Shown one piece after another: positions 41,266-49,786 of a DNA stretch of 64,000 nt (position 1 is the first letter of the stretch; every line of letters begins with the position of its first letter). This stretch comes from Streptomyces sp. TLI_053. GTDB taxonomy: Bacteria > Actinomycetota > Actinomycetes > Streptomycetales > Streptomycetaceae. The notes under the pieces are model-generated. The model saw nothing but the letters and a program-made list of their open reading frames with translations, ran no database searches and was not told where the DNA came from. The position numbers and the translations under genes were made by a program. Location: NCBI RefSeq assembly GCF_900105395.1, contig NZ_LT629775.1, forward strand, positions 9,017,501-9,081,500. The letters run 5' to 3'.

Positions 41266-41279
41266 GGTTGACTGGAACC
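41266..41279 (+). promoter_or_regulatory. Candidate operator upstream of monooxygenase-hydrolase pair
   Basis: GGTTGACTGGAACC, in the same orientation relative to the gene as the copy before the SDR and differing at one base. It ends 31 bp before the start codon and includes TTGACT, which could also serve as a -35 element. Confidence 0.55.
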
Positions 41280-41310
41280 ACCGCATCCCCTCACCGGAAG
41301 GACCGCTCCG

Positions 41311-41631
41311 ATGGCCGTCACCTACGGGTTCCACGCCACCATGACCGCCCGGCCGGGCCTCGGCGGACCCCTCGCCGACCTGCTGCTGACCGGGCTCGAC
41401 CAGGGCAACCCCGGGGCCGACGAGCACTGCCTCGTCTACCTGGTCTCGCGCTCGGCCGCCGACCCGGACCGCGTCCACGTTGTCGAAGGCTGGACGAGCG
41501 AGGCCGAACACCACCGTGCCTTCGAGGGTGGGCCGGCCCGTGCGCTCCTCGCCCGCGTCGCAGAACTCCTGGTCGGGGAGGCGGAGTTCACCGACCTCGT
41601 ACCGGTCGGTGGCAGGGCCGCCGCACGCTGA
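41311..41631 (+). CDS. Antibiotic-biosynthesis-monooxygenase-fold protein (putative quinol monooxygenase)
   Basis: 106 residues, the size of a single dimeric alpha/beta barrel subunit of the YgiN/ABM family. Opens YGFHATMTARPGLGGPLADLLL, with the central CLVYLVSRSAADPDRVHVVEGW strand-loop-strand and EAEHHRAFEG helix typical of the fold. GAAGGA ribosome site. It is followed 44 bp later by a hydrolase in the same direction. Cofactor-free oxidation of a quinol or similar aromatic is the usual family activity; here it is inferred. Confidence 0.85.
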   Translation: MAVTYGFHATMTARPGLGGPLADLLLTGLDQGNPGADEHCLVYLVSRSAADPDRVHVVEGWTSEAEHHRAFEGGPARALLARVAELLVGEAEFTDLVPVGGRAAAR

Positions 41632-41675
41632 CCGTTCCCGTCCCCCGATCCTCTCTTCGAAAGGCCGCACCGACC

Positions 41676-42638
41676 ATGACGACCACCCGACCCGCGCTCG
41701 ACCCCGAACTGCGCGAGTTCCTCGCCCGGATGCCCCTGCCGACCGTGCCCGGCGCCGACACGCTGACCGGGCTCCGCCGCCTTGCCGTGGCCCCGGTCGA
41801 ACCGCTGCTCGCCCACCGGAGCGTCGATCGGCGGGAGTTCGCCGTCCCCGCCGCGGACGGCACCCGGATCCCGCTGACGGTGCTCACTCCGGCCGGCCCG
41901 GAACGCACGGATGCCGCCGCCCCGTGCGTCTACTGGATGCACGGCGGCGGGATGGTCATGGGCGACCGTTTCTCCCAGCTCGACATCCCCCTGGAGTGGC
42001 TGGACGAGTTCGGCGTCGTCGTGGCGACCGTCGACTACCGGCTCGCTCCGGAGCACGCGGGCCCGGTCGTCGCCGGGGACTGCTACCGGGGGCTGTGCTG
42101 GATCGCCGAGAACGCGGCCGAGTTGGGGATCGACCCCGACCGGATCGTGGTCGCGGGGGCCAGCGCGGGCGGGGGCCTCGCCGCGGGCGTCGCCCTGCGT
42201 GCCCGCGACCTCGGCACCCCGGCGGTGGCCGGTCAGATCCTGGTCTGTCCCATGCTGGACCACCGCAACACCACGGTCTCCAGCCGTCAGTACTCCGGCG
42301 TTCCGGGTGTCTGGACCGGGGAGATGAACGCCTTCGCCTGGCACTCCGTGCTCGGCGCGACGCCCGCCGACGAGGTGTCCCCGTACGTGTCGCCCGCCCG
42401 CGCCGAGGACCTCGGCGGTCTGCCCGCCGCCTACCTCGACACCGGCTCGGCCGAGGTCTTCCGCGACGAGTGCGCCGACTACGCCGGCCGCCTCTGGGCC
42501 GCCGGAGGAGACGCCGAACTCCACGTGTGGGCCGGGGGCTGCCACGGGTTCGACGCCCTCCACCCCCGGGCGGAGCTCTCGGTCACGGCCCGCCGCACCC
42601 GGACCGCCTGGCTCGCCCGACTGCTGTCCCGGATCTGA
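41676..42638 (+). CDS. Alpha/beta hydrolase (hormone-sensitive-lipase family esterase)
   Basis: 320 residues. HGGG oxyanion motif (MHGGGMVMGD), nucleophile GASAGGG, catalytic Asp in GSAEVFRDE and catalytic His in GCHGFD complete the HSL-type triad. Cleaves short acyl esters in this family. ATG 41676 with GAAAGG upstream. Co-directional with the ABM-fold gene and likely under the same promoter. SDR, monooxygenase, esterase and AraC regulator together suggest a small catabolic or detoxification unit for a carbonyl or ester compound, as in Baeyer-Villiger-like routes. Confidence 0.93.
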   Translation: MTTTRPALDPELREFLARMPLPTVPGADTLTGLRRLAVAPVEPLLAHRSVDRREFAVPAADGTRIPLTVLTPAGPERTDAAAPCVYWMHGGGMVMGDRFSQLDIPLEWLDEFGVVVATVDYRLAPEHAGPVVAGDCYRGLCWIAENAAELGIDPDRIVVAGASAGGGLAAGVALRARDLGTPAVAGQILVCPMLDHRNTTVSSRQYSGVPGVWTGEMNAFAWHSVLGATPADEVSPYVSPARAEDLGGLPAAYLDTGSAEVFRDECADYAGRLWAAGGDAELHVWAGGCHGFDALHPRAELSVTARRTRTAWLARLLSRI

Positions 42639-42737
42639 CGCCCGGATTCCGACGCCCGGATTCTGACGTCCGGTTCCGGCCCCGGTGGCAACGGCGTTCG
42701 GCGGGCGTCGAGCCGTCGGTGCCAGGGGCTTCGCGCC

Positions 42738-43040
42738 GCCGACAACCTGGTGGAGGGCGAACGCGCGCTAAGGTTCCCCGGCAGCGGCAGCGGCAGCGGC
42801 AGCGGCAGCGGCAGCGGCAGCGGCACAGGCACAGGAACAGGCAGCGGCAGCGGGACCGAGTCCGCTGTCCGGGCGGACTACATTTACGTCGCCGTGTCCG
42901 TGATGACGACCTTCGGCACCACCGACGTCAATGCGACCTCTGGGGAGACGCGGCGCACGGTGGCGGCCAACGCCGTCATCGCCTTCGTCTTCAACACGGT
43001 GACGGTGGCGAGCCTGGTGTCGGCCCTGGACCGGGGGTAG
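42738..43040 (+). pseudogene. Truncated second copy of the DUF1345 gene 3' end
   Basis: Homologous to 39071-39332: it begins at ADNLVE, keeps the C-terminal block (YVAVSVMTTFGTTDVNAT, RRTVAANAVIAFVFNTVTVASL) and ends at a stop. The N-terminal membrane half is missing. The last ~150 bp differ from the parent at only about ten positions. The Gly-Thr repeat of the parent is here an expanded Gly-Ser/Gly-Thr repeat coded by (GGCAGC)n, about 42779-42850. A GTG at 42750 could start a 96-residue peptide, but no good ribosome site is seen. Most likely a remnant of duplication. Confidence 0.75.
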
Positions 43041-43073
43041 CGCCCGTCCGTGTGCCTGCACCGGATCGCCGGC

Positions 43074-44420
43074 TCACCGGGCGGTGAGCCGCCAGCCGCG
43101 GTGGCGCGGGTCGCGGACGACCAGCAGGACACCGCCCGTCGGCCCGTCGGGGAGCAGCCCCGGCCAACTGGTGGTGGAGACGGCGGCGTACCACGGGGGG
43201 CGGGGCAGCCCCGACCGGCCGCGGACGACGAGCCGCTCCCGGGTGCCGGTCCAGCGCACCACCTCCGAGCCGCGGCCGGTCAGCCGCTCGTCGAAAGCGC
43301 GCAGCCCGTCCAGCGGGGCGGGTTCCAGCAGCCACCCGCCCTCGGCCCGCACCGTCACGACCTCGGGGTGCCCGGCCGCCCCGACCAGCAGCGCCCCGCA
43401 CCGCTCCTGCCCGTGCCGGCTCCGGACGGCCCCGTACCCCGTCTCCACCGTCAGCGGGCGGCGTTGCCCGGTAGGGAGGCGCACGTGCAGTACGGCGGGC
43501 GGGCCGTCGTAGCGGAGCAGTTCGTCGCCGGAGCCCTCGGTGGGGCCGGTCAGCGACCGGCTCGGCTCGTCCGGTCGCAGGACCGTTCGCCAGGCCGCGC
43601 GGCCGTACTCCACCCGGACGCCGAGCCGGTCGAGGGCGGCGTCCTCCGGGCCGGCCCAGAGCGGGACCAGCACCGGGGCCGCGTCGGCGGACACCCAGTG
43701 CCTGCCGAGCTCCCGGCCGGTCCCGTCGATCACCGTCATGTGACAGGAGCCGAACTCCGCCACCAGTTCCAGCACCGCCGGCTCTCCCGGGTGGGGCCGG
43801 TCGAAGTACTCGGTGGTGCGGTCGAAGCCGTGCCGGACCAGGGGCGTCGAGGCCAAACCATCGGTCGGGGCGATGTCGAGGAACCAGAAGCTGCCGCACT
43901 CGACGACCACGAACTGCGGGCGGTCGAGCACGAATCCGGCCCACGGGGTGCCGCCGACAGCCGAGCGGAGTTCGTCCACGACCACGGTGGGCGGGCCGTC
44001 CGGGCCGTCGGGGTAGCGCACCACCCGCAGGATTCCGGAGGTGTCCTCGATCTGGCTCGCCGCCGCCCGCGCGGTTCCGCGCCGGTGCTCCAGGATCCGC
44101 GGCCCGCTGCCGCGGGTGTGCGCGGTGAACTCGTCGACGCTGTCGGGGGCGTGGATGCGCAGGGTCCACCGGGCGGTCGAATCGACGGTCACCCGGCGGA
44201 CGGCCCGCTGGCGTTCCGGCGACAGCAGCAGCGCGGCGTGCCCCCGGCCCTCGGTGGCGTCGTGCCGGCCGGCCGGGCCAGGACCGGCAGCTCGGAGCCC
44301 GATCCGTGCGGTGACCTCCGTCTCGACCGTGACCAGTACCAGTCGGGCGGGATCGGGGAGGTCCAACTCGACCTCGGCCCGCCCCCGTCCGGACACCGCG
44401 CGACGCTCCAACGCGCTCAC
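43074..44420 (-). CDS. Hypothetical protein with three internal beta-type repeats
   Basis: About 448 residues from GTG 44420; the start is uncertain and no family is recognised with confidence. No signal peptide or membrane segment; predicted soluble and beta-rich. At least three related stretches recur: GSGPRILEHRRGTARA, GSGDELLRYDGPPAVL and GRGSEVVRWTGTRERLVV. The general pattern is Trp-x-Leu, then GxG-xx-L/V-L/V, an aromatic or His, and a turn Gly. This resembles the C-terminal beta modules of some streptomycete TerD-type proteins, but the TerD core itself is not seen. Same strand as the YrdC-like gene, 181 bp downstream of it. Confidence 0.65.
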   Translation of the reverse strand: MSALERRAVSGRGRAEVELDLPDPARLVLVTVETEVTARIGLRAAGPGPAGRHDATEGRGHAALLLSPERQRAVRRVTVDSTARWTLRIHAPDSVDEFTAHTRGSGPRILEHRRGTARAAASQIEDTSGILRVVRYPDGPDGPPTVVVDELRSAVGGTPWAGFVLDRPQFVVVECGSFWFLDIAPTDGLASTPLVRHGFDRTTEYFDRPHPGEPAVLELVAEFGSCHMTVIDGTGRELGRHWVSADAAPVLVPLWAGPEDAALDRLGVRVEYGRAAWRTVLRPDEPSRSLTGPTEGSGDELLRYDGPPAVLHVRLPTGQRRPLTVETGYGAVRSRHGQERCGALLVGAAGHPEVVTVRAEGGWLLEPAPLDGLRAFDERLTGRGSEVVRWTGTRERLVVRGRSGLPRPPWYAAVSTTSWPGLLPDGPTGGVLLVVRDPRHRGWRLTAR

Positions 44421-44601
44421 CCCCGGTGGGAAGTCTCCCCGACGGCCGCCGGGGCGCACCAGCCCCCGACAGCCGCCGGGGCGCGCCGGACCCCGGTGGC
44501 CGTCACCGCAGGGGCGTCACCGTACGGGCCCTACGGCGCGGGCGTCACCGCACGGCCGTCACGGTACGGGCCTCACGGCTACGGGCCTCACGGCGCGGAC
44601 C
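44421..44601. other. Intergenic stretch with short repeats
   Basis: 181 bp between two co-directional minus-strand genes. 44465-44600 contains degenerate direct repeats of the type GTCACCG/CCTCACGG, with TACGGGCC three times. No gene is supported. It may hold the promoter of the repeat-domain hypothetical protein. Confidence 0.4.
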
Positions 44602-45279
44602 TCACTGCCCGAGGCCGTCCCGGAGCCGGGCCAGGTACTGCTCGGGGTCGGCGAAGCCGCGGTCCTGGGCGCCGTGCCGGTGGAGGCCGAGCCGGCCGTC
44701 CGGGTGCAGTCGCACGGTGGTGGTGGCGGCCCGACGCCGGTCGTCGGGGCGGCCGGCCGGCCCGGGGGAGCCGAGGACGGGCACCTCGGGCGGGAACATC
44801 GCGAGCGCCTCGGCGGGCCCCGGCGCCGGGTCGTGGCCGGTCCGGTTGGCGCTGCTGACGTACAGCACCGGGAAGTCGTCCAGCAGGCCGGCCAGCGGCT
44901 GCCAGCGGGCGCCGAACAGCAGCGTCCAGCCGTCCTTGGTGGCCGGGGCCAGCCAGGGCGGCGCCTCCTCGGGGTCGCGCAGGGGCGCGAGCACGGTGAG
45001 GTGCTCCTCGGCGAGCAGCCGCCGGGCCAGCCGCAGCGCGTCCGGGCCGAGGTCGAGCCGTTCCGTCAGCGCGTCCAGGGTCCTCGGGTGGTGGGCCCAG
45101 AGCGCGACGGCCTGCTCCGCGGGGCGCTGCTTGGCGAGGTTGACGGCGTCGGGCCGGGTGGCGGCGACGACGCAGGTCAGCGGGGCGGGGTTGGGCAGGA
45201 CCACGGCCCGTCCCAGGGCCAGGGCGGCGCGGACGGTCGCGAGGTCGGACGGTTCGCGGGCGGGAGGTGTCGGTGTCAC
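44602..45279 (-). CDS. YrdC/Sua5-domain protein (divergent TsaC-like)
   Basis: 225 residues. YrdC-type features: AVVLPNPAPLTCVVAA in place of the usual YPTDTVYGLG strand, NLAKQRPAEQAVAL (Lys-Arg-Pro nucleotide/threonine site), and VLYVSSANRTGHDP (the S-x-N loop). Housekeeping TsaC makes threonylcarbamoyl-AMP for tRNA t6A. This copy is divergent at the first motif and is not in a tRNA-modification context, so a different carbamoyl-adenylate role is possible. GTG start overlaps the stop of the acyl-transferring lyase-family gene (GTGA), so the two are coupled. Confidence 0.8.
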   Translation of the reverse strand: MTPTPPAREPSDLATVRAALALGRAVVLPNPAPLTCVVAATRPDAVNLAKQRPAEQAVALWAHHPRTLDALTERLDLGPDALRLARRLLAEEHLTVLAPLRDPEEAPPWLAPATKDGWTLLFGARWQPLAGLLDDFPVLYVSSANRTGHDPAPGPAEALAMFPPEVPVLGSPGPAGRPDDRRRAATTTVRLHPDGRLGLHRHGAQDRGFADPEQYLARLRDGLGQ

Positions 45280-46529
45280 GGGGTGTCCTCGGTGCCGGTG
45301 GTGCGGGCGAGGCCGTCCAGATAGGCGGCGAAGTGCTCCTCGTCGACGACGGCCCGGCCGGTGCGGAACGCCCGTCGCTTCACCCAGGCCGTGGCCGCGC
45401 GGGCGCCGTCGGCGTCCAGCCGGTGGCCGAGCCGCCCGGCGACCGCCGTGACGACCCGCGCGCTCGCCAACTGGGTGAGCACGATCCGGGGTTCGACCCC
45501 GAGCAGGGCCGCCGGGTCGTAGGGCTGGAACAGCTGCGGGTCGACGAAGGGCGTGCCGGTGGAGATGGTGGCGACACCGGTGCCGACCACCGGGGTGGTC
45601 ACCGTCAGCGGCACTCCGGTCCGTTCCGAGACCAGGGCGGCGATGCGCGGCAGCCGGGTGAGGTCCGGTGCCCGCCACCACAGGTCGGCGGCGCGCCCGC
45701 CGGGGCCGAGCAGGGCCGCCGCGCGTTCCGGGTCGTGGGCGAGCAGGAACAGCAGTTGCTCGGTGGCGACCAGCCCGGAGCGCTCGGCCAGGCCGAGCCA
45801 CGAACTGGCCACCACCCGGGCGCCGCCGCGCACGGCCTCGACGGTGTTGGCGAGGCCGAGGCCGAGGTCGTTGTGCAGGTGCGAGCCCAGGACCACCCCG
45901 GGACCGGCCGCGGCGGCCACCCGGTCGAACATCTCGGCCGTCTCGCGGGGGAGTTGGCGTCCGACGGTGTCGGCGAGCAGCACCGTGCCGGCCCCGGCGG
46001 CGGTGAACGCGCCCGCCGCTTCGGCCATCAGGCCGTGGTCGGCACGGGAGGCGTCGGCCAGGCACAGGTCGATCGCGACGCCCTCGTCCAGGTCGCGCAC
46101 CGTCTTCACCAGGTCCGTGCCGTGCGCGAGCGCCTCCCGGGCGCCCCGGTGCGTCATCACCCGGGCCATCGCCTCGGAGGCCGGGACGACCGCCAGCACC
46201 CGGGCGTGCGCGACGCCGCGCACCGAGGCGACCGCCTGCCGGACGTCGGCCGCGGTGCCCCGGCAGACGGCCGCGGCCGAAACCTGCCCCTCGGTCTCGA
46301 CGGCGACCCGCCGCACCGCCTCGAACTCCTCGGCGCACACGGCGGGGAACCCGGCGGCGAACACCACGTGCCGCGGCCCCTCCGCGCCGAACACCGCGCC
46401 GTGCTCCCGGGCGAGCCGTACCCGGAAGTCCCCCGGCATCAAGGTCTTGGCCTGCGCGCCGTCGCGCGCCGACTCCTCCCACACCACCAGGCGTCCCGCC
46501 GTGGCCGACTCCCGCACGATGTCCCGCAT
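45276..46529 (-). CDS. HMGL-like / isopropylmalate-homocitrate synthase family protein
   Basis: 417 residues, DRE-TIM metallolyase fold. The catalytic Arg-Asp motif is ESARDGAQ, and the metal-binding His-x-His is GSHLHNDLGLGLANTVEAVRGGA. A GVEPRIVLTQLASARVV segment lies in the C-terminal part. Relatives condense acetyl-CoA with a 2-oxoacid or cleave 3-hydroxy-3-methylglutaryl-CoA. The sequence is far from LeuA: there is no long C-terminal leucine-binding domain, and the first motif has lost the usual Leu. ATG 46529 with GAGAGGGG upstream. Translationally coupled to a YrdC-like protein, which suggests a shared, unassigned pathway. Confidence 0.85.
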   Translation of the reverse strand: MRDIVRESATAGRLVVWEESARDGAQAKTLMPGDFRVRLAREHGAVFGAEGPRHVVFAAGFPAVCAEEFEAVRRVAVETEGQVSAAAVCRGTAADVRQAVASVRGVAHARVLAVVPASEAMARVMTHRGAREALAHGTDLVKTVRDLDEGVAIDLCLADASRADHGLMAEAAGAFTAAGAGTVLLADTVGRQLPRETAEMFDRVAAAAGPGVVLGSHLHNDLGLGLANTVEAVRGGARVVASSWLGLAERSGLVATEQLLFLLAHDPERAAALLGPGGRAADLWWRAPDLTRLPRIAALVSERTGVPLTVTTPVVGTGVATISTGTPFVDPQLFQPYDPAALLGVEPRIVLTQLASARVVTAVAGRLGHRLDADGARAATAWVKRRAFRTGRAVVDEEHFAAYLDGLARTTGTEDTP

Positions 46530-46806
46530 CGATGATCCCCTCTCGTCCGGGGCGCACCTTACGCCGGGCGCTCGACGGGGGCGCGCGCGGATTGCTGCCT
46601 CGCGCCTGCGTGCGCTCCTGGAGCGACAATTGACGAACACTCAGTTCGAGGGCGGCGGAACATCTGATGGAACGTCAAAGTTCCTCGTTCCCCTGCGAAC
46701 TTCCGCAAGCCCCCTTTAAGCTCCCCTTACCAACGGCGGCTTTCCGCCATCCACGACCCCGGTCCGAGGTCGGGGCGGTGAGCCCGACTCCACCATGAGA
46801 GCAGGG

Positions 46807-49671
46807 ATGACAACGACACGTGCACAGGAACCGGGCGCCCCGCGCGGCCCGGAACGACGGCGGCCGGGGGCGCCCGGCCGCCGGACCCTCGGCGGAGCGG
46901 TGGTGCTGGCCGTCGGCATCGGCGCGGTCTCGCTGGTGGCTGCTCCGGAGGCCTTCCCGCAGGCGGGCGACGGCACCGTGACGGTCCGCGTGGTGCGGGC
47001 CGTCGACACCACCGGGGTGTGGACACCCGCGCTGGAACCCGGGATGGCCGGAGTCAGGGTGACCCTCACCGACGACGCCGGCGCGAGCATCGAGGGCACC
47101 ACGGCGGCGGACGGCACGGTGACGCTGGCGCCCGCCGCGGCCAAGCCCACCGGCGGCAAGTACCGGGTCCAGGTGGTGAATCCGAAGCCCGGCAAGCTGT
47201 ACCCGGCGTTCGCCTCCCGGCAGGGCCTGACCGGCGCGCCCACCCAGTTGAGCAGCAACGAGGAGTTCGTCGACCTCTCCGGCGGCAAGAACGTCTCCTA
47301 CACCACCGGGCTGTGGAGCCCCGGCGACTACTGCCAGAAGAACGCCCCGCTGGTGGCGGCCTGCCAGCCCACCACGCGCGAGGGCGGGGCGCAGCGCACG
47401 CTGCTGTCCTTCCCGTACAGCGCGCGCGGCCAGGAGGGCGTGGACGTCGACGCCACCGACCTCGCCACCAACGCCGACACCGGCACCCTGTTCGGCATCG
47501 CCTGGAACCGGGCCGACCGCCGGCTGTTCTCCTCCGCCGTCGCCAAGCGCACGACGGACTACGGCCCCGGCGGCGCGGGCGCGATCTACGTGACCGACCC
47601 GGTCACCAAGTCCACGAAGCTCTTCACCACCGTCCCGAACGCCGGCGCGACCGCCCACGGCGGCGGCACCGACGACGCGTTCCTCGCGGTGCCGGGCAAG
47701 GAGAGCCTCGGCGGCATCAAGATCACCGACGACGGCAAGGACCTCTTCGTCGTCAACCTCAACGACCGCAAGCTCTACCGCTACGACGCCACCGGGCCGA
47801 CCGCGGCCGCACCGAAGGCCTCCTACCCGATCCCCGACCCCGGCTGCCCGGCGGCCGTGGACTGGCGGCCGTTCGGCCTCGGCCTGCAGGACGGTACCGG
47901 CTACCTCGGCGGCGTCTGCTCGGGCGAGTCGACGGGCAAGGTCGCCGACCTGCGCGCGGTCGTGCTGCCGTTCGACCTCGGCACCGGCGCCTTCGCGGCG
48001 GCGGTGCTGAAGCAGCCGCTGGACTACCCGCGCCAGAGCACCGTCGGCGGCGGCCCCTGCGACGGGGCGGGCTGGTTCCCGTGGACCAACACCTATCCGA
48101 CCTCGCAGAACGGCAACCCCTGCGGCGCCAGCACCATCGCCAACCCCGAACCGGAGCTGGGCGAGATCGCCTTCGAGACCGACGGCTCGATGCTGCTGTC
48201 CTTCCGTGACCGCTTCGGCGACCGTGCCCCGGCCGGACCCACGCCGGGCTCCGTCGCCGTCGTCATGTCGGGCGGTGACCTCAACAAGGCATGCCCGGTC
48301 AACGGCAGTTACGTGATGGACACCAACAACGGCTGCGGGCTCTCGCCCCGGGGCACCCGGTTCTTCGACACCAGCTGGGGCGGCCACCGCAACACGGCCT
48401 TCGCCGGCATGGCCTTCTCCAAGGTCGAGAACACCATCGCGACCTCCGCCTTCGACCCCAACCACACCGCCTACGGCTACGGCACCTCGTTCCTCCAGCG
48501 CAACGGCCAGCAGGACCCGAAGTTCGGTCTGCGGCTCAACCCGGCGGGCACGGCGGCGCCGTTCGGCAAGGGCGCCTCGATGGGCGACCTCGAGGTGCTC
48601 TGCGACCAGGCCCCGCTCCAGATCGGCAACCGGGTCTGGTACGACCCCGAGCGCTCCGGCCTCCAACTGCCGGGCCAGCGCCCGGTGCCGGCCGCGACGG
48701 TCAACCTGTACGACGAGTCGGGGAAGCTCGTCGGCACCACGAAGACCACCGCGCGCGGCGAGTACTACTTCGACGACTCCAACGTCACCGGCGGTCTCAA
48801 GCCGCGCACCAAGTACACCGTCAAGCTCGACAACCCGGCCGACTACGCCAAGGGCGGCCCCCTGTACCAGTGGGTGCCGACCACCGCGGACGTCGGCGAC
48901 AACCGCTTCGTCGACTCCAAGGGCGTCGTCCCGGCGAGCGGGCAGTACGTCGAACGGGCCCTGACCACCGGCGGACCGGGGGAGAACGACCACACCTACG
49001 ACTTCGGGTTCCGGCAGCAGGAGGGCGCGCTGCGCCTGGTCAAGCACGACCAGGACGGCAAGCCGCTGGCGGGCGCGAAGTTCCGGCTGTGGAAGGACAC
49101 CAACGGCACCGAGGGGCTGCAGAGCACCGGCGACAAGCCCGACACTGCGGTGGGCGACCCGTGCACGACCGGGGCCGACGGCGTCTGCCAGGGCACCGGC
49201 ACGGTCGGGACGTACTTCTGGCAGGAGACCAGCCCGCCGGACGGCTACTCCGCGCCGGAGGTGACGGTGTTCGGCCCGCTGACGCTGACCGCCGACAATC
49301 TCACCGCCGGGGTCTCGGTGACGGCCGTCAACAAGCTGATCCCGACGCCCACACCCACCCCGACGCCGACGGTCACCCCGACGCCGACGCCGACGCCCAC
49401 GCCCACGCCGAGCCCGACGGCGACGCCCACCCCGACGGACACGCCGACCACGGCGCCGCCGGTGGTGACGCCGCCCGCGACCTGGCCCCCGGCGCAGCCG
49501 GGTCCGGCGGTTCCGCCGCCCGCTCCGCCGGCCCCCGTCCCCGGATCGCACCTGCCCAGCACCGGTGCGAGCGACAGCATTCCGGTGATGCTGGCCGGCG
49601 CGGGAACGCTGACGCTGCTCGGCGCGGCGCTCCTGCTGCTGTCCCGCCGACGCCGGGCGCGGCACCAGTAG
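46807..49671 (+). CDS. Cell-wall-anchored SdrD_B/Cna_B-type surface protein with LPXTG signal
   Basis: 954 residues from ATG 46807; ATG 46795 is an alternative. An Arg-rich N-terminus and hydrophobic segment (~22-45) form a signal peptide. A ~500-residue exported region with repeated Cys pairs follows, containing beta-propeller-like stretches (LFGIAWNRADRRLFSSAV, LFVVNLNDRKLYRYD). Next come SdrD_B-like (IGNRVWYDPERSG, TKTTARGEYYFDD) and SpaA/Cna_B-like (GALRLVKHDQDGKPLAGAKF, YFWQETSPPDGY) domains. A Pro-Thr-rich wall-spanning stalk leads to LPSTG (49552), a hydrophobic segment and the basic tail RRRRARHQ. Sorted to peptidoglycan by a sortase encoded elsewhere. Adhesion or aerial-hypha surface roles are possible. 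No partner gene nearby. Confidence 0.9.
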   Translation: MTTTRAQEPGAPRGPERRRPGAPGRRTLGGAVVLAVGIGAVSLVAAPEAFPQAGDGTVTVRVVRAVDTTGVWTPALEPGMAGVRVTLTDDAGASIEGTTAADGTVTLAPAAAKPTGGKYRVQVVNPKPGKLYPAFASRQGLTGAPTQLSSNEEFVDLSGGKNVSYTTGLWSPGDYCQKNAPLVAACQPTTREGGAQRTLLSFPYSARGQEGVDVDATDLATNADTGTLFGIAWNRADRRLFSSAVAKRTTDYGPGGAGAIYVTDPVTKSTKLFTTVPNAGATAHGGGTDDAFLAVPGKESLGGIKITDDGKDLFVVNLNDRKLYRYDATGPTAAAPKASYPIPDPGCPAAVDWRPFGLGLQDGTGYLGGVCSGESTGKVADLRAVVLPFDLGTGAFAAAVLKQPLDYPRQSTVGGGPCDGAGWFPWTNTYPTSQNGNPCGASTIANPEPELGEIAFETDGSMLLSFRDRFGDRAPAGPTPGSVAVVMSGGDLNKACPVNGSYVMDTNNGCGLSPRGTRFFDTSWGGHRNTAFAGMAFSKVENTIATSAFDPNHTAYGYGTSFLQRNGQQDPKFGLRLNPAGTAAPFGKGASMGDLEVLCDQAPLQIGNRVWYDPERSGLQLPGQRPVPAATVNLYDESGKLVGTTKTTARGEYYFDDSNVTGGLKPRTKYTVKLDNPADYAKGGPLYQWVPTTADVGDNRFVDSKGVVPASGQYVERALTTGGPGENDHTYDFGFRQQEGALRLVKHDQDGKPLAGAKFRLWKDTNGTEGLQSTGDKPDTAVGDPCTTGADGVCQGTGTVGTYFWQETSPPDGYSAPEVTVFGPLTLTADNLTAGVSVTAVNKLIPTPTPTPTPTVTPTPTPTPTPTPSPTATPTPTDTPTTAPPVVTPPATWPPAQPGPAVPPPAPPAPVPGSHLPSTGASDSIPVMLAGAGTLTLLGAALLLLSRRRRARHQ

Positions 49672-49692
49672 GCGTACCGGCCGGCACGGCAT

Positions 49693-49724
49693 CCCGGCGA
49701 CGGTCCTGACGGGCCGTCGCCGGG
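49693..49724 (+). terminator. Hairpin terminator after LPXTG protein gene
   Basis: A perfect 11-bp stem (49693-49703 with 49714-49724) and 10-nt loop, starting 22 bases after the stop codon. Confidence 0.75.
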
Positions 49725-49786
49725 CGGGCGGGTCCACGGCCTCCGGGCCCTGGACCCGCCCGCTGGTGCGAACAGGGCCGGCCACC

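Noticed and set aside
42750..43040. A functional 96-residue protein
   Set aside because: It is a near-identical 3' fragment of the DUF1345 gene without the membrane half and without a convincing ribosome site.
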